From the NCBI RefSeq assembly GCF_001522545.3, contig NC_031776.1:21223511-21287510 (forward strand): a DNA stretch of 64,000 nt, read 5' to 3'. Below, one piece after another: positions 1-14,333 of this stretch (the stretch's first letter is position 1; each line of letters opens with the position of its first letter). The notes beneath the pieces are model-generated. The model was not told the DNA's origin. It saw nothing but the letters and a program-made list of their open reading frames with translations, and ran no database searches. The translations under genes were made by a program, and so were the position numbers. Source of the stretch: Parus major (taxonomy: Eukaryota; Chordata; Aves; Passeriformes; Paridae).

Positions 1-3000
1 TCCTTCTTGTTTATAGTTTAAACTCCCACACACATAAACAAACAACCCAACCAATCAACAACAAAACAAAAAACCACTCCAAGCTTTCCAAGGGGAAAGT
101 ATAAATGTAATGATTTTCAGGGAAATATATTGTAAATGCAAATTATATCTTTGTATTAAAAGGGCCACTGTGCAAATGCATAGAAATGAGTTTTAAATCT
201 CAGCATCAAGGCTGAGGCAAACACAAGACTAGACAATTGGTTTTTCAAGCTCACAGGATTGTTCTTTGACACTATGTACAGGGGACATTTAAAAATTAAA
301 TCCCTTATCATTCTAGACCTTTTCTTAAATATTTTTAGCTTATACAATAGCATCTGGTTTAAAACAGGAAACAGGCTTATAGCTAAATTACTTTTGCACA
401 TAAATATTTAAACTCTATATATTGAAATGTGACACCACAAGTTATCACTTCCCGGTATGCAACCTCTTATGCTCTGTTTTACTTTGGCAGATATGAAATA
501 TCGTAGAGATATGATAAATGTAAAGTCCTTCTCAGAAAACAAAATAAGTTCACTTACTTTGGAATGCTATAATCTTAATGCAGTATTTCTGATTTTATTG
601 AATTGGCATGTTTTGAGGGTGTTTGTTTTTTCCAAAGGTAATCTGCCTTCACATTTACTTAAAAGTCTGACCTAGTCTGCTCCCTCGTTCAATAGAAGGA
701 TATTTGCTGTAGATTTCAGCTGACAGTCTCTATTACAGGAATATGTAATCAAATAGTGTAAATTCTCTTCATTCATGGGATATCTACAAGCTTTAGGAGA
801 TAGATTAAGCAGAAAATGTAGTTATGTTATCCTGGAATTCAGTGTTGGGCAGGAAGAGTTCTAGCACCCAAGTAAAATGATCACACTGGCAATTGATATG
901 TTTACTACATTAATGCCTTCTTTTTAATGCCTTTTTGTGCATCCTTACCCCAGTATTATATTTATAGTTTTCTTCAGACTATGGACTACAGGTATCTGCT
1001 GTTCTATTTACTCTCATTCTAGCTGGCCCATTTCAGCTAAATAACCTGGGATGTTCCACTACCTTTCCACTGGTCTCAAACAGATCTCTGTCTCACTCAC
1101 AACTTCGCAGTTGATAGTAGCCGGCATGGTAGAAACTAGTTTGAAAGCATGCAAAGTCTTCCAGATGTCAGGGCTCGCAGGCTGATTCTGACAGACTTTG
1201 GCATGTCTGAGGAGATCACCAGGGAATCACTTCCTTCAAGTTAATCTTAATGAAGGCTTTAGCTATGAATAGTTTGAGAAGTTAATTCTGTACTTGCTCA
1301 GTGCAGAAGAGATTTTGAGTATTACATTCTGTTACATGAACGTATAAGTTGCATAAAGAGTTGCCATTGAAGCATTCCTACGACAGATACACCTCAGATA
1401 AGAAAATGATTGAAAACAGTTGTTGACGAACTGAGTGGGCTGCTTGAAAGGAAGCAAAGGAAAAATGAGAGGAGAGGCATGGACAGTTTGAAGGAGATCG
1501 TACACACACAGCATCTGAGGCTGAGGGTAGGGGAGGGGCGAAGTGCACCAGAGCAGAGTCAGCTCTGACAGAGAAGGGCTCTTAGCTATGAGCAGCTTTA
1601 CTCAGAGCTGGTTTTCCTTTCCAGCTTAGCTAGACTTAGTCCTGCCTGCCTCCCACAGACCTAGGAGAGATGGAAGCTATGGAAAACAATAATTTATCTT
1701 TTTAGCACAGCTAGTAGGCATGATCAGAAAAGAAAGGGAGAGCACCTAAAGATGTCATAGTCAGAAAAGAGGACTCTGATTAAAATTCCATCCATTTCCA
1801 GAGAGCTTTACAGCCCTGTCAACTTGCAGTTTCAATTTAAGTAGTTTTAGCTTAAGTATTTCTAGGAGTAATATTTCCTTTCTGCTGTTTCTAAAGAGCA
1901 TCATCACTTGCATAATCTAGGGAATGCATGTACAAAAGCTTTGTACATCCAAGCACATTGATAACAGCAAGTACGGATGGACATGCAAAGGTTATGAAAT
2001 AGTGTCTAGGTATTACTATATTCTGAAAGAAAGTCTAATAGACTTATTCAAAACTCCATTGACAATTTACCATGTGTTTTGATTATAAATAACTTTACTT
2101 TGAACAAAAGTAACATTTTGTCAGTTGTGAAGAAAAAGTGTTCTGAAAAATAATAATATCTTGATTTTTTTTCTTATTAAAAGCCAATTATAATTGTGGT
2201 CATATTGATTTGAGTCTTAGCACAGTACAGTTTGAATCAAATTTGGAAAAGAAGTAATAATTTCTATGAAATTATCACTGAAAAGATAAAATATTTTCAA
2301 TTGTTCTGAGTTTTTTATTCAGACAAAACTATCACTGGAGTAAAAAATTACCAACTGGTCTTACCTGTGATATAAAAACTTTTTTTGGATACATAAATCA
2401 TCAAGTAGAATATTTTTAAATTATATTTATTTTTATCCTCCGGGGGAACCTGTATGTCCAGCAACTGAAGAGAAGAAAGAAGTCAGTGTTGCAGCCAATT
2501 GTTTTATATCTTTCCACTAAATTTTAGCAGATTTGAGCTTGAACTGCCCTTTTCTTGCTCCACAGTGGTCAGATGATCAGGATTAATTTGCTGTGACCTA
2601 TTTTTTTTGGCCTTACTATGACCTTTAAGCTTTTTTATCCCTTTTCCTGACACTGTCTGTCATCTACCTTGGGCAGCCAAGTATAACTTCAAAGCAGTAT
2701 TCTGTAGGATACTTAGTTTTATAGCATAGTCATTCATTCCAGCACATAAAACATAATTTGCCTATGAACATTGTTGATGAAAATAGGAGTAAAATGAGTC
2801 CTTTTTAAGTTTATCAGATTATGTCTCAGAAGAATTTTACAAAATGAATAAAATAGGAGGCACACACACTTTATTTAAGTCTATTATTTAGTCTAATTCC
2901 TGTAGGAATATTTGCAGAAGAACCTAAGTATATATTACATAAGGAATGTCCATTGTGTTGTGTTTCAAGAAACGGGGCTTAATACAGTTCTTACTGTGTT

Positions 3001-4965
3001 TAAAGATATTTCACTTTTACTAAGTTTTTGCACTTCTGTTGGAATGTTTTAATCCATCTCTGATTATTACACGTGAGCCAGAGGTATCAAACCCATGAGT
3101 TCACATCTGGCTTGGGCACTTATTCCAGATTGGGTTTGACCTGTTATTTTTTCCCCTCTCATCTCTAATGATCCCACATGCATTTTAGAGGGCTACTCTG
3201 ACCACTCTGCTTGCACCTATTAATTACAGCTAGAATTGAGTATTTTCCAGAGGATACCATTTGACACGGTGATTTTTCTTTCCTTTTACCACAGCAGGTG
3301 ACAATCTAACTTCTGCAAGCTCCACAATGCTTGCTTACTATTCTAAAGGAGCACATGTTTACTATTCAGGAGGAGTAGAAATTAGAACTTCATATTTCTA
3401 GTGAGGGAGACTGCTAATTTTCCAGTGAGATGTAATGTTCTAACATCCCAAATTGTTGGTCTCAAAAGTGTCATACTGCATGGAGAGAAGAGCTCTGTTG
3501 CACAGATAATGAGGAAATGTCAGTGCCCTAACAACTAAATGTCTTATTTGTTCCAGGTTTCTGAACCAAAATCATAATGATATAATACACCAACTCTTAA
3601 TAGCACCATCCTGGGACCATGATTAATGCGGCTGTCCCAGATTCATGTAGACAAGGACAGACACCTGCAAAGTGTGCCTAGATGCTCTCCCATTCTCCCT
3701 TATACAATCCCTCACCTCACCACAAACCCTTATTGACTTGCTCTACTCATCTCTTTACTGAGCTGTAGATTAGAGGTCTTAGTCTAAAATTCCTCTTTGT
3801 TTCACAAGATGTCCTGGCTGTACCATGAATATAGGAACATCGTCTTGGGTCCCAGAGCAGCAGAATATTTAAGCATATGCTTAGCTGTAAGCACATGTTT
3901 TAAGTTCCAGGAAAGTAAGAATCTAATCATGTATTGAATCTGAGCCAGAAAATACAGCACAAGGCATGTGTAAGTAAGTGCAAACAGTTTGCTCAGGTTT
4001 TAGGGGTATGTTGAATTATTTTTTTTTTATCGGAAATGCCGTATAAACAGAGCCAGACTAAGTTTTGGGCATGGATAATCAGAACAATCTGCAATGGCTT
4101 CCCGTCTGTGGCTAATGGGATGTTTCTCCAAGCTTTGTCACCATGGCAAATACTTTTTAATACACAAACATTTGCTGCATTGAAAATCCACCCACTCTTG
4201 TTGAAAGATGGCCAGGTTTTGTAAAATTGCATTCCAACTACCCTGCTGATTTTTAAGATAAGCCCTTTCAGTTAACATTCCATGTGTCTAACAAAAGATG
4301 TGTGAAAAGCACAGTTTATAAGAACACACATGGAATCTTTACAGTTTCACTGTTCTTTACTTTAATGAGAAAATGAAGCTAAAAAGTCTTCTCATATGTA
4401 CATGCATGCAAGCATACAAACAGGGTTTTATTCACTGTTTTTTCTTTTCCTTTTCTTCCCAACCCTCAAAGGGACAAGCCAGTAACTCCATGCCAAGTTT
4501 CCATCTAAACTTGACTTCCCAGTTCTGGCAGGCATTCTGTGAACATGTCGTGTATTAATGAGAGATTAGTCTTTGAGGTTTCTTAGTCTTCACTGAGTGA
4601 AATGCATATGCTAGGTAATGAGGGATCTTTTTAGTTTTTCAAAATAATTGCTCTTAGCTTTCCTTCTTGCTTAAATAAAGTACACTAATAATGAATTGGT
4701 GATGTTCTTAAGCACAATACAAATAAAACCAAGATGTTTTTCCTTGTGTTACGGCTCTAGGAAGAATGACCTGTCCAGCTTTCATTTTCAGTGCCATATG
4801 GGTCTTCGATACCAGTAGGAAAGGCCCAATCACTTACAGGAGAGTTACATTTAAGGAGAGACTTCAGGGGACATTGGTGGGAAGTTATGAGCCAAAGCAG
4901 TCCCAGGGGAAAACAATTTGCATTTTGGAAACTTGTGTGAAGACTTTCAAGCATTTAAGTTGGTC
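1..4965. other. Noncoding AT-rich DNA, no gene seen
   Basis: No recognisable gene, RNA or intact repeat is visible. The open frames here are short (about 80 codons or fewer, apart from one of 120 codons starting near 4766 that runs through a purine-rich tract), resemble no family I know, and sit in AT-rich sequence where such frames arise by chance. There are only very short CA runs, for example near 1502 and 2868. CpG is rare. The most structured element is an 11-bp inverted repeat at 4277-4336, listed separately. Confidence 0.6.
4277..4336. repeat. Inverted repeat, 11-bp perfect arms
   Basis: ATTCCATGTGT at 4277-4287 is the exact reverse complement of ACACATGGAAT at 4326-4336, with a 38-nt loop. 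The arms could form a stem, but the loop shows little further pairing by eye, so it does not look like a microRNA precursor. An 11-bp match at this spacing may occur by chance in 64 kb. Confidence 0.7.
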
Positions 4966-5035
4966 AAGAAAAGAGAAAAAAAGAGGGGAGGAAAGGAAGG
5001 AAGAGCAGAGAAGGAAATGGGAAAAAGGAAGGGAA
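4966..5035 (+). repeat. Polypurine tract (GA-rich)
   Basis: Seventy bases are almost pure A/G, broken only by one C at 5006 and one T at 5018. It mixes GGAA/GAGG units without a strict period. Long polypurine-polypyrimidine tracts can adopt triplex (H-DNA) structures and are mutation-prone. It lies inside an open frame and encodes a run of Lys/Arg/Glu that reflects base composition, not a protein domain. Confidence 0.8.
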
Positions 5036-8000
5036 TCAAATTACTTTCCACTAAGTCAAAATCATTCAATTTTTGTTCTTGAGGTCTACATAGGAATTAT
5101 TTTTCTGAAGGATTTTTTTTGGCTATGACCCTTTTATGCTTTTTAGCAAAATCCCCTGGCAGTTTCTTACTGGGTATGCTATTCTTCTGCTCTTTTAAAA
5201 AGTATTTACTTCAGATCTGACTAAAGAGTAAATCTTCCTTAATGTTATCTTGCTAAACATGACATAATCTGGTGCAGGCCTATTCACATTCAAATGCTTC
5301 ATACTTCCTTCGCCAAAAAATAATTTACTAAGGCATTACTGGTACATTGAAGGTACTGATCTTTACATGGTAAGCTTCAAATTTCCACAAAAATACCTTC
5401 ATAAAATTCCCAGAAAATCTCCAAGAGAAGATGCCACATGAATGTAAACATAAATCCACACAGTCCTATGTATATGGTACCTGTTATCTTCATTCTTTTG
5501 AAGTATTATCAGAAATGTCTCAAACAGAAATGATAATAAATTACCCTGCTTGCCCTATGAGGTCACTCCATGAGTTCATACTACATAGGAAATATTATTT
5601 GGAAGCCTAACACCCAGCTTTTAGCACCAATGACATTTAAATCTTTATAGAAAGCATGACATTATATTTACAAAGCTGTTGTATGGTTCCAGATCCATTG
5701 GTTTGAGATTTATATTCACTGAAAGGAAAAAACTCAAAATTTCACTTGAAAATGGGGATGTGTTTATAACTAACATCATGTTCTCACATTTGGCCTGAAT
5801 AAAAGTTGACATGGTCTAGCAGTGATTTTTAAAAAACTAGTTTTTTCTACTTTGGGTTGTTGTACTACAAAGTATTCTTAGTAAACTTGTAATTCCAACA
5901 GCTGAGGCTGCTTTTGGCAACCATGGCAGAGGGAGATTTGTTCATAAAATAAATATTCTCCCCTGGGTGTGCTACTTCTTATATGCTGGTTACAGCATGT
6001 TCCTCATTCTCCAGGACCTTCTTAGTGGCCCATTCCCTGCCCTTTTTGCTGCTCCAGGACAGTGCCTTCAACAGAGTTACTCCACATGATTTCAGCATCT
6101 ATAAATTACTTGCTGCACTGAGAAGGAAAGAGAAGAATGGAGCTGTGCAAATGACAAAAATAGTGGATATTTTGAATTAAACATATTCTGGAGCAGAAAG
6201 TATTTGCTGTCCAGCCAGGTCAGAACACAAAGATTCAGAGCTGATTCAGAGCCAAATGAGAGATTCTTGCTAAAGCTAGTGAACTTTGGATGAAAACCTA
6301 AATGTAGTGGGAAGAAATTCTTTCATTCTGATGTACATGCATATGAACCAGGAACAGGAATAAACCCTCTCTGGACTCAATTTTAGCCAAAGCTTTAGTG
6401 GCAGAAAAGATTTCAAATGAAACATTGTGCCTTTGTGGGCAAAGTTGACGCTCTAAGTAACATAATTTAAAGTATTATGAATGACTTTACAGGTCATGTA
6501 TGAATTTATGAATATAGCCTAAATATCTTAAGGTAGAGTGTAAAGTGTCCATGTATTAGCTTGATGCTGACAGGCTGGCTATTGTGGCTAAGTTCTGTAT
6601 TAAACCTTGTGAGACATTTACTTTCCCAATTCAGGATGGAGATTTCTCTCAAAAGAAAGAATATAAAAGTGCAACAGGAAGCAAGTCAGCGTGAAATATC
6701 GAAGTCTTTTAAAATATTTAAATAACATTAGCACTCTGCTGAAATACTCATTTCCTAATTGCATTGCACACAAAATCTTGGTCTTACTAAAGCTCCAATA
6801 AATTGAAAGCAGACTGAAACAAGCTTTCATACAAAAAACATCTGGTTATTTAAGTTTCCTTCTTTTAATACTAATTTTAACAACTCCCAAACGTGGATAG
6901 AAATACTACCTTATACTTTTGTTTAAAGTTCATTTCCTGTCCCTGGGATATTCGCTGACCTTTTAATACTGGCCATTTTGCTTTCCACTTTCTTATTCCT
7001 ATTCCCATTGATTTCATTCCATTCTTGACCTCTCTTCCCCTCAAGAAAATTAAATGCAGTCCAAAACATGTTGGACACCAATTAGTTTTACAGCTCGTCT
7101 TACCTCCCCTCCTACTGCATTCTTCAGTTCATTGAGTCCACTCCACTTTTATACTTTCAGTCTTCCCAAAACTTATAGCCCCATTACAAAATAAACACTG
7201 CTGGAATGAAATTAAGGTCTTTTTGTCTGCTGCTTTCCTCCTGCTAATCAATATCAACAAAAAGTGGTCACTAGACACACAGAAAAATCTGATTAACTTG
7301 TACCTTTTATTTTGTAAAAAAGGCTGCTTTCTCTTTTTGTAGCTATAATATGACATAGGTATATGGCACTTCATAAAAATAAATCTCAATAAAACAAAAG
7401 GTCAGAACAAAACTTTTAAAATATTTTTATATGTAAACTTTGTCTAGCTAAATTTACTTAATTTTTAATTATTGAGGTGTTGAAACAAGAACAACATCCT
7501 TTCATCTGTTATGAGAAAGTATAGTCTCTCTGGTACTTTAAAAGGACACTATTAAATATAAACATCCAAAATGCAAACACTCAATCCCATTTATATTTCA
7601 AGCTATTATTTAAAAATTAGACGTATTTTGCAGTGTTGCACTGCTAAAAATCTGCTGTTTCAGTGTGGTTATCAGTAGGATTTTGACTAATGAATCTTAT
7701 TGGCGTACCCTCGATTCAGGGAGGCACTTGCTGAGCACAAACAGGGCAAGGTTCAGAACACAGTTGCTCAAATGGAAACCACTTCTCAGCTCCTGACAAA
7801 GCTCTTCCAAAACAGAAGATATACAGGCTTTTATTTAGGTAACTGTCTGAAGTACATTTAGTGACAGTCTGGCTGTTAGGCAAAGTATTGTAGACAAAAT
7901 ACGTGCGATTTTGTTTTTCTTTATGCAGCCAGAGGTCTTTTGAGCTATCCATCAAAATTTTCCTTTGGCTTCAGATTTTCAAGACTGGACATGAAGCATG

Positions 8001-10679
8001 TGTACATGTGAACTGTCTCATATTTTTAGAAGTATATTTTATGTGTTACATTCTTCAGATATGTATTAATATATATCGTACATCTTTATATGTGTAAAAT
8101 AATCTTTCCATCCAAAAATAGTGATGACCTTTTATAAAATCTCTCTTCTTAACGATACATGAGAAGAGCTCTGCATGGGAGCTTATAACTAGCCTAAAGC
8201 AAACTGCTTTTGGTAAGACAAAAAAACACCCTACAGAACTGCCAGTCATTGTAGTTCTTAAAACTTCTCATTAAACTTATAAAGTTAATGATACGCATTT
8301 TAAAGATTTTATTTATCTATTTATAACTCTGTGATATTCAGTTACTTGGGCTGATCTGCAGAGGAAAAGCAAGAGTTCCCTCTTCTCTCCTAAAAAATCA
8401 TCCTTCATTTGGCTGTAAATAAATCTTATCACTGTGAGCCAGAGAAGATAGCTTTTATTGTTTTATTTTCTTTTTTAGCCATCTTGTAATGTCTAAGCAC
8501 TCATATCTAAGCCATAGATTATTCAGGAACTTTCAGTATTGTTCACAGAATGAACTTTTTTTTGTCCACACTTGCAAGAACATTCTATAACCCTTCAAAC
8601 TAGGTATTAGATCAATATGTTTCTGTTTGATATAATCTTTGCAACATAAAAATGAACCTGCTAAAGCAGAAATGAACTCTATATAGTGATGTTCCTGGTT
8701 TTAGGGATATTTCATTTTGCTTTTATCATTAATGCTCTTAGTGTCAAACTAAGAACTATAACTCACATGATTTTTTAAATCTGCCTTTTAACTTTATAGG
8801 CAAATATTGGTTTAATAGTCGAACCCTAGGGTTTAGAAAAGAAACTAATAAGCATTAGGTACTGGTGGTACATATTTCTGATAGACACAAATCCCATTTC
8901 TGTTTCTTGTTCTACCTATGAAACACTATTTTGACTTCAATATTTCCACTTTCTACATATTCTGGTATATTAAGGACAAATCTGACTGAAATTCCTACTA
9001 ACAGACATCTGAAATTTAGAACATATTTTTCATAATGGTATGCCTAAGGCAAAAAATTAATAAATATTAAGAAAAATATCACTTTCACTGTAACATGATT
9101 TAGTCTTCTCTCTTTGGGGAAAAAACCCCAAAACACACAGAACTCAGGTTTTGTATGTACAATGCAATAGTTCCTTCGCTGTCAATAAGCTGATTTGTGA
9201 TACCTATGGTTCTGCTCACACATTGTTAGGCAAAATGAAATGTTTTAATGAGATGCAAGCTTCAAAGGAAAATTGAAGTGGTGAGAATTATGCACAGAGA
9301 AGGAAGAACATGCCTCAAGAAAGTGTCAGTGCACCACATGCAAATGTTATTTACCTTTGGGGCATACAGACGGTTATAACCATATTAACGCTCTCTGTGA
9401 TCCTAACAGCACTTCTGTACTTTTGAATATAGAATTAATTTGACATAGATACTCATGTCCTAGGAGAGGATTATAATCACCTCTCTTTCTAAAAGCCTGA
9501 AAAATCCTCCTAATACTGTGCAGAAGTCTAATGGTGACTTGTGATTCTGCCTAGGAACATTTTCATGTCAGAATGTTATCTACATTTCTCTAAAATTTGT
9601 GCTATAGCCACACTGTTTCTGACTCCCCAGGGCAGTGGATGGTGGAATAACTCAGTAATGCAGCACAAGAAAATATGAAAATTAAGTTGGGGAAAAGTAG
9701 TCTGTGTTGAATTTACTGCTGGGTGAGAAGTGTGACAAGGAAGAAGGCTCATGTCTCTGCTAGACTTAAGAATGTATCATGTAGCAGGTTCCCTTTCAGA
9801 GCTGCACAGTTAATCCATAACCCAGATAATCCCCTACTGGTAATTGAGAGCTGATTATATTTGGTGACCTTCTACTCCACTACCGATACTACCAAGGCTC
9901 TTTCCAGCATCCCAAAATGTATCTTTCCTGCTCTTGAGATCATGGGCTGATAAACATCTCAAAACATGAATGGTAAAGATAAAATCTGCAAAAAATTCTG
10001 AATACACTGTCCTAGGATAGCAAAGTTTTGAATGAACAGTAGACACTCAATATTCCCTGTGTCCACAAAGAAAGAAAAAATATATTTCCAAAAATTTGGC
10101 TCCCAAAAACTAGTCTGTTGTGGCATCAAATTATACTTTAATAGACAGAACAACATTTCTATACACTAATGGTAGGTAAATTACATCAAATTGGATGTTT
10201 TTGGTGAATAAATTCTTACTTATATGTGTACAAAAAGTGTGACTGTGAAAAATGTAAAAAAATAATATGTACAGTTTGAACTCCTTCATTGTATTTTTTT
10301 AAGAATATGTTAAGGCAAAGAAATCAAAGTGGGAATTGTGTTAGATAGAGTTCAAAGAAATCCCCATAATTCTTCTTTAAATATTTTCTGTTGAACTCCG
10401 AAAGTGGAGAGTGGGGCTCTTGTTATACAGTCTATTTTAATGGCTGAATTTTTTGCACAGATTTAGCAGTTTGAATGAAATTGTCCCCCCTTGACTTTGA
10501 AAAATTAGGATACATTCCAGAAATATTAAATGTAGCCTAAACTTCAGCATGGGGGTTGCAGTCCAAGATTAGCTGCTTATTCATATTAGCTCTTTATTTT
10601 CACAGTAATTTTCTTTTTCCATTTGAGTGACTCACTTCTATTAATTTACTTTCCAGGTGTTTTACACTTTCCTTTCATG
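5036..10679. other. Noncoding AT-rich DNA, no gene seen
   Basis: Several open frames of 60-86 codons occur on both strands, but none resembles a known family and none has a supporting promoter or splice context. There is a short tandem repeat of GATTCAGAGC(T) at 6232-6252 (two 10-base copies, period 11). Otherwise this is unique-looking AT-rich sequence with no recognisable transposon. Confidence 0.6.
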
Positions 10680-10680
10680 C

Positions 10681-10800
10681 TACTTTAAGTTTTCCTTCCA
10701 TCTAGAGATTACCTATGTTACATGAATCATCCGTGGGTCTGGAGTGCAAAGCTGTATCTGAGCAAATTTAGCCTAATTACAAGTGCAGATAGGAGGGGGT
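10681..10800. promoter_or_regulatory. Candidate noncoding regulatory block
   Basis: The segment carries homeodomain-type TAATTA at 10774-10779 abutting CAAGTG (NKX2-like core) at 10780-10785, near AT-rich cores such as ATGAATCAT. Clusters of this kind are typical of vertebrate conserved noncoding elements. Motif density alone is weak evidence in AT-rich DNA; function is inferred and depends on cross-species conservation. Confidence 0.2.
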
Positions 10801-10830
10801 GAGTTCAGTTGAGGGTGATTTTCATTACTG

Positions 10831-13629
10831 GGCTCCTCTCACATCCTGCTGCATCTTCCGTGTTACACAGCATCAGTGTCCCAGGTAAATGATGTGCAGG
10901 TCTGACCACCTGAACTGTGATCAAACGGGTCATTCACCATAGTCCTAAGGGCTAAGGAGATAAAACCCTCTCCCTGATGGGAGCCTCCATGCACTTGTTC
11001 CCCCAAGGGGAAGCTCTGTTATTTTAACTTCCTTAAGCACTGCTTGTCTTGTGGGTGCAGTGTAGTAATACCCTCATGTCCCATAATACTCTCACTTTAT
11101 AGAGAGATACCACTTTGTTTTTCATGTCTCACAGTCCTGCAGACAGTCTTCCTAGCTCACATAGCCTAGTTCTGAGGGAAAAGGCAGTGGAATTCAGTTT
11201 TTTATGTGCTAATGCAGTTTGAGATGCAAGTAGAACAGGAAAAAAGTATTTTGATATGTGGTTTTTGAAAACCAGAAGTTTCACATAGAGGTGTTATCCA
11301 TCTCACCTTCCTTCTCAGCAGTGCTAAGAATGTTCTGGCAATATTTTAATTGTTGGAAAAATACAGTTCTGTTGAAATCAAACTGTTTCACAGGAATATC
11401 TCTTTTAAAAAAAGTTAACCAAGAAAAATACAAAATATATTTGAAGTCTAAGTCTGTATTTCTGTGAGATTTTAATGTCAAACCCAAACTGACAGCATGA
11501 AAACAAATGTGTGACCATGCCAGAAACAAATGTGTTCAGCATTCATTTCAAAATAAGTCATATTATCTTGGCTTGAAATTAATTTTTATATATGCCTGAC
11601 TAGCTTGGTGGATAGGAATTTTGCCTGAGAATGCACAAGAAAATGCTCCCAAATTATATGAATGATTTAAAGTAAAAATATTTAATTTACCATCCATGCA
11701 TAAGCCTATTTTTACTAGAAACTTGTGCATGTATTGGAACATTTTCAAAATATCTGTAAAAACAGTGAAGGGGACATGTGAGTGACAAATGTTAGTGTGA
11801 TGCTGCATGGGACTGCAGAACTTACGGCTCTCAACATTTGGCACTAATGATGCTCTGTGCCTCTCCAGGGTGTTTATCCCAAACCCCTTAAGAGGCATCA
11901 GCACAAAATGTTTCTAGTTTTGCACTGAACTGTACTTTTAAAAGAGTGCTTGGTCTATGAGATTTATCTAGTGCTTTCTTCCAGTTGAGGAGAGCTTGAA
12001 TATCACATGTACAAACCAAAACAGATTAGGAAAGCCAAAGATGGTTAATTTGTAGGAGACAGAGTCATAGCTGATTGCTGAAACCCATATTTAGGAAAGA
12101 TACTGGAGGACTTCAGTTAGTGTTTAGGAAAAGATACTTGAAATGCATTAGCAAATAGCAGTTGACTTCATGATTAGAAAGGGAAGACAATTAAGTTTCT
12201 AATGAGAGGTTGACATGATTTAGCAAAAAGGACTCTAACTAAGTGATAAATTGAGGTTAACACTAATACATCTGTAAACTTTCATACATTCAAAACTTTG
12301 CATGAGTTTATGAGCCTTATGAAGCATGATATAGCCAACACTCCTGATACATATAGACTTTAATTGAAACATAGGAACCAAGGGAGATATTCTGGTCCCA
12401 AAAACTGAGGTGAAGATTTGGGGGTTTAGGATTGCTTTGTGACTATTCAAGCTGTTTTCCCTTCAGAATTCTCTAACTCTAGCTCTCATAAACTGGGAAT
12501 AACATTGCTTAGTGCTTTGCAAGCCCGAGTTGAAGAACAATATAGTAATATAAAAAAGCTGATCTCCTTCCTTAAGTTAACATATAAATAACATATTTGA
12601 TAAATGTGATTTGAAAAACATCATAGGTATTTGATAAATTAAGTTGTCGAGTTCTCTTAGAATTGCACAGTCATTAATTTAACAATACCCATTTAGAAGA
12701 TCTAATGAAAAACATTTTCATAATCTTTGGTTTTATTTGCTATGATGAACACCTACGAAATAATACAGTCTTGCAAGGCATCATTTTTAGAGAGAGAAGT
12801 CCCCGTTTCAAACTGACAGAAAGAAGCCAAAATAAGGCCTGTTATTGGGATAGATAAACAAGAGTTTATAGCCTTTGCCATGCATTTTGTGGTTCAGTTG
12901 CTACAATCCCTGAACACTGTAGTATATTGTTCCATTATGTTCAACTGCACTGTGCAACTAGAGCATAGATTTTTAAAGTGTTTCACCATCATTTATCAGA
13001 AGTAAAGTTCCAAAATCAGATTTTCTAAAAACAGCAGTCTGCTGATTTCAAATGCACTTAATACAGGCACTGTGGCTAAGAAAAAACCTAGCTAAAAGTA
13101 TCTTACAAGCTAACATGCCATGGAAGAGTTCCACTTTTCTAGAAGAATACTTTTCTACACTTCAGTAGAAGGTTGCATAATTATCTTAGGTGGTTGAACA
13201 TGACATTAAAGGAGAAGGTGGGCGAGATTATCTTCTGAAAGCTTGGATGAGAGAATGGAAATGTGCTTCATAATAATGAGTATCAGCTCTGCAGTGTTAC
13301 CTCGGGTCACTTCTGACACATATGAGCACATCAACCAGTTTCCTTAAGGTGTGAACCCTAAATTTATATCAAAGTTACTTTAGATGTACTGTGTTCACCT
13401 GTGCATTTCACTGGGATTTCTGCAAACATATGCCATGTACTCTGAGACGGATAGTGACCCACATTTAAAGGAAGTTTTTTACGTTTCTTTTGCCAGTAAA
13501 ATTCTTGAATAGGTTCTGCATTCCTCTGGGCACGCAGGGTTTAACTGAGGGAAGGTACTGCACTGCTGTTCAGACAGATCAGCCCACGTTCTCACTGCAC
13601 CAGATTAGATCAAATGAAACCTGCTCCAT
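10831..13629. other. Noncoding DNA, no gene seen
   Basis: The longest open frame is 113 codons on the minus strand (11563-11904). It has no recognisable domain and no splice or promoter context, so I treat it as chance. No simple repeat of note is present. Confidence 0.55.
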
Positions 13630-13715
13630 GGAACTGGCTAACTTGAGGTTAAGTGACTGTGATGCACATCATAGTTCATGGCTAGGTAGAGCCACACCAA
13701 TATAAGGATATGAAT
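13630..13715 (-). repeat. MIR/CORE-SINE-like relic, antisense
   Basis: Read on the plus strand, the segment follows the order of the antisense MIR consensus as I remember it: a GGAACTG block at 13630-13636 (MIR GAAACTG), an exact 14-base match GAGGTTAAGTGACT at 13645-13658, AGAGCC at 13688-13693, then GGATATGAATTT (MIR GGATTCGAACCC with CpG decay) after an extra 11 bases or so. Order and spacing match better than chance short matches would, but the copy is highly diverged. A profile search against the MIR family would decide. Confidence 0.45.
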
Positions 13716-14039
13716 TTACTTAGAAATGAAAACATATTCTAAATGCTTGCATGAATGTGATTTTCTCTTGAGAAAAATTAGCCATGCTGACTCCAAATGA
13801 TTCAGTGGCATACAGTGTATCTGTGACATGAACTTATCTGTTCATGACTGTTCACTGCAGCATGGAGGATACTGGCAATGGGCAAACACAATTTTCAGGA
13901 TAAAATTAGGCTTGTAAAATCACTTCACTTACATTTATGGTATGTTATTTGAAAAATCAGAAACTCAAGGGAGACAAAAAAGTCTAATTTTTCCTTGTAG
14001 GCTGTAGGGTTTGTTTCTTTACTGATTAAAAAGTTTCAA

Positions 14040-14160
14040 AATGTAAAATATTTAAATTGTTGTATTAATAAATATTTTATGTACTAATTAAATATTTATA
14101 GTAATATAAAATTTTACTAAATATGATATAATAAGTATAATGTCTTATGTTGACTTTCAA
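14040..14160. other. Extremely AT-rich stretch
   Basis: This stretch is almost entirely A and T, built from AATATTT/TTAAAT-like words without a strict period. Such stretches unwind easily and resemble matrix-attachment-type DNA. That role is inference only; nothing else marks it. Confidence 0.5.
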
Positions 14161-14333
14161 TATAATGTTGTTTTGTCTCTGAAACAGCTTTAGGATAAAG
14201 CTAAGGTACCTTTTCATATAAAATACATCAGTACTTACCTTTTCATTATTAGAGACTTCTAAACAATTAGGATAGCTGTCACATGTTTTTTCATACAGTT
14301 ATTCATTTTGCTAAAATTTACAAACCTAAGTTT

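Noticed and set aside
4277..4336. Inverted repeat considered as a microRNA precursor
   Set aside because: Only the outer 11 bases pair; the 38-base loop does not extend the stem.
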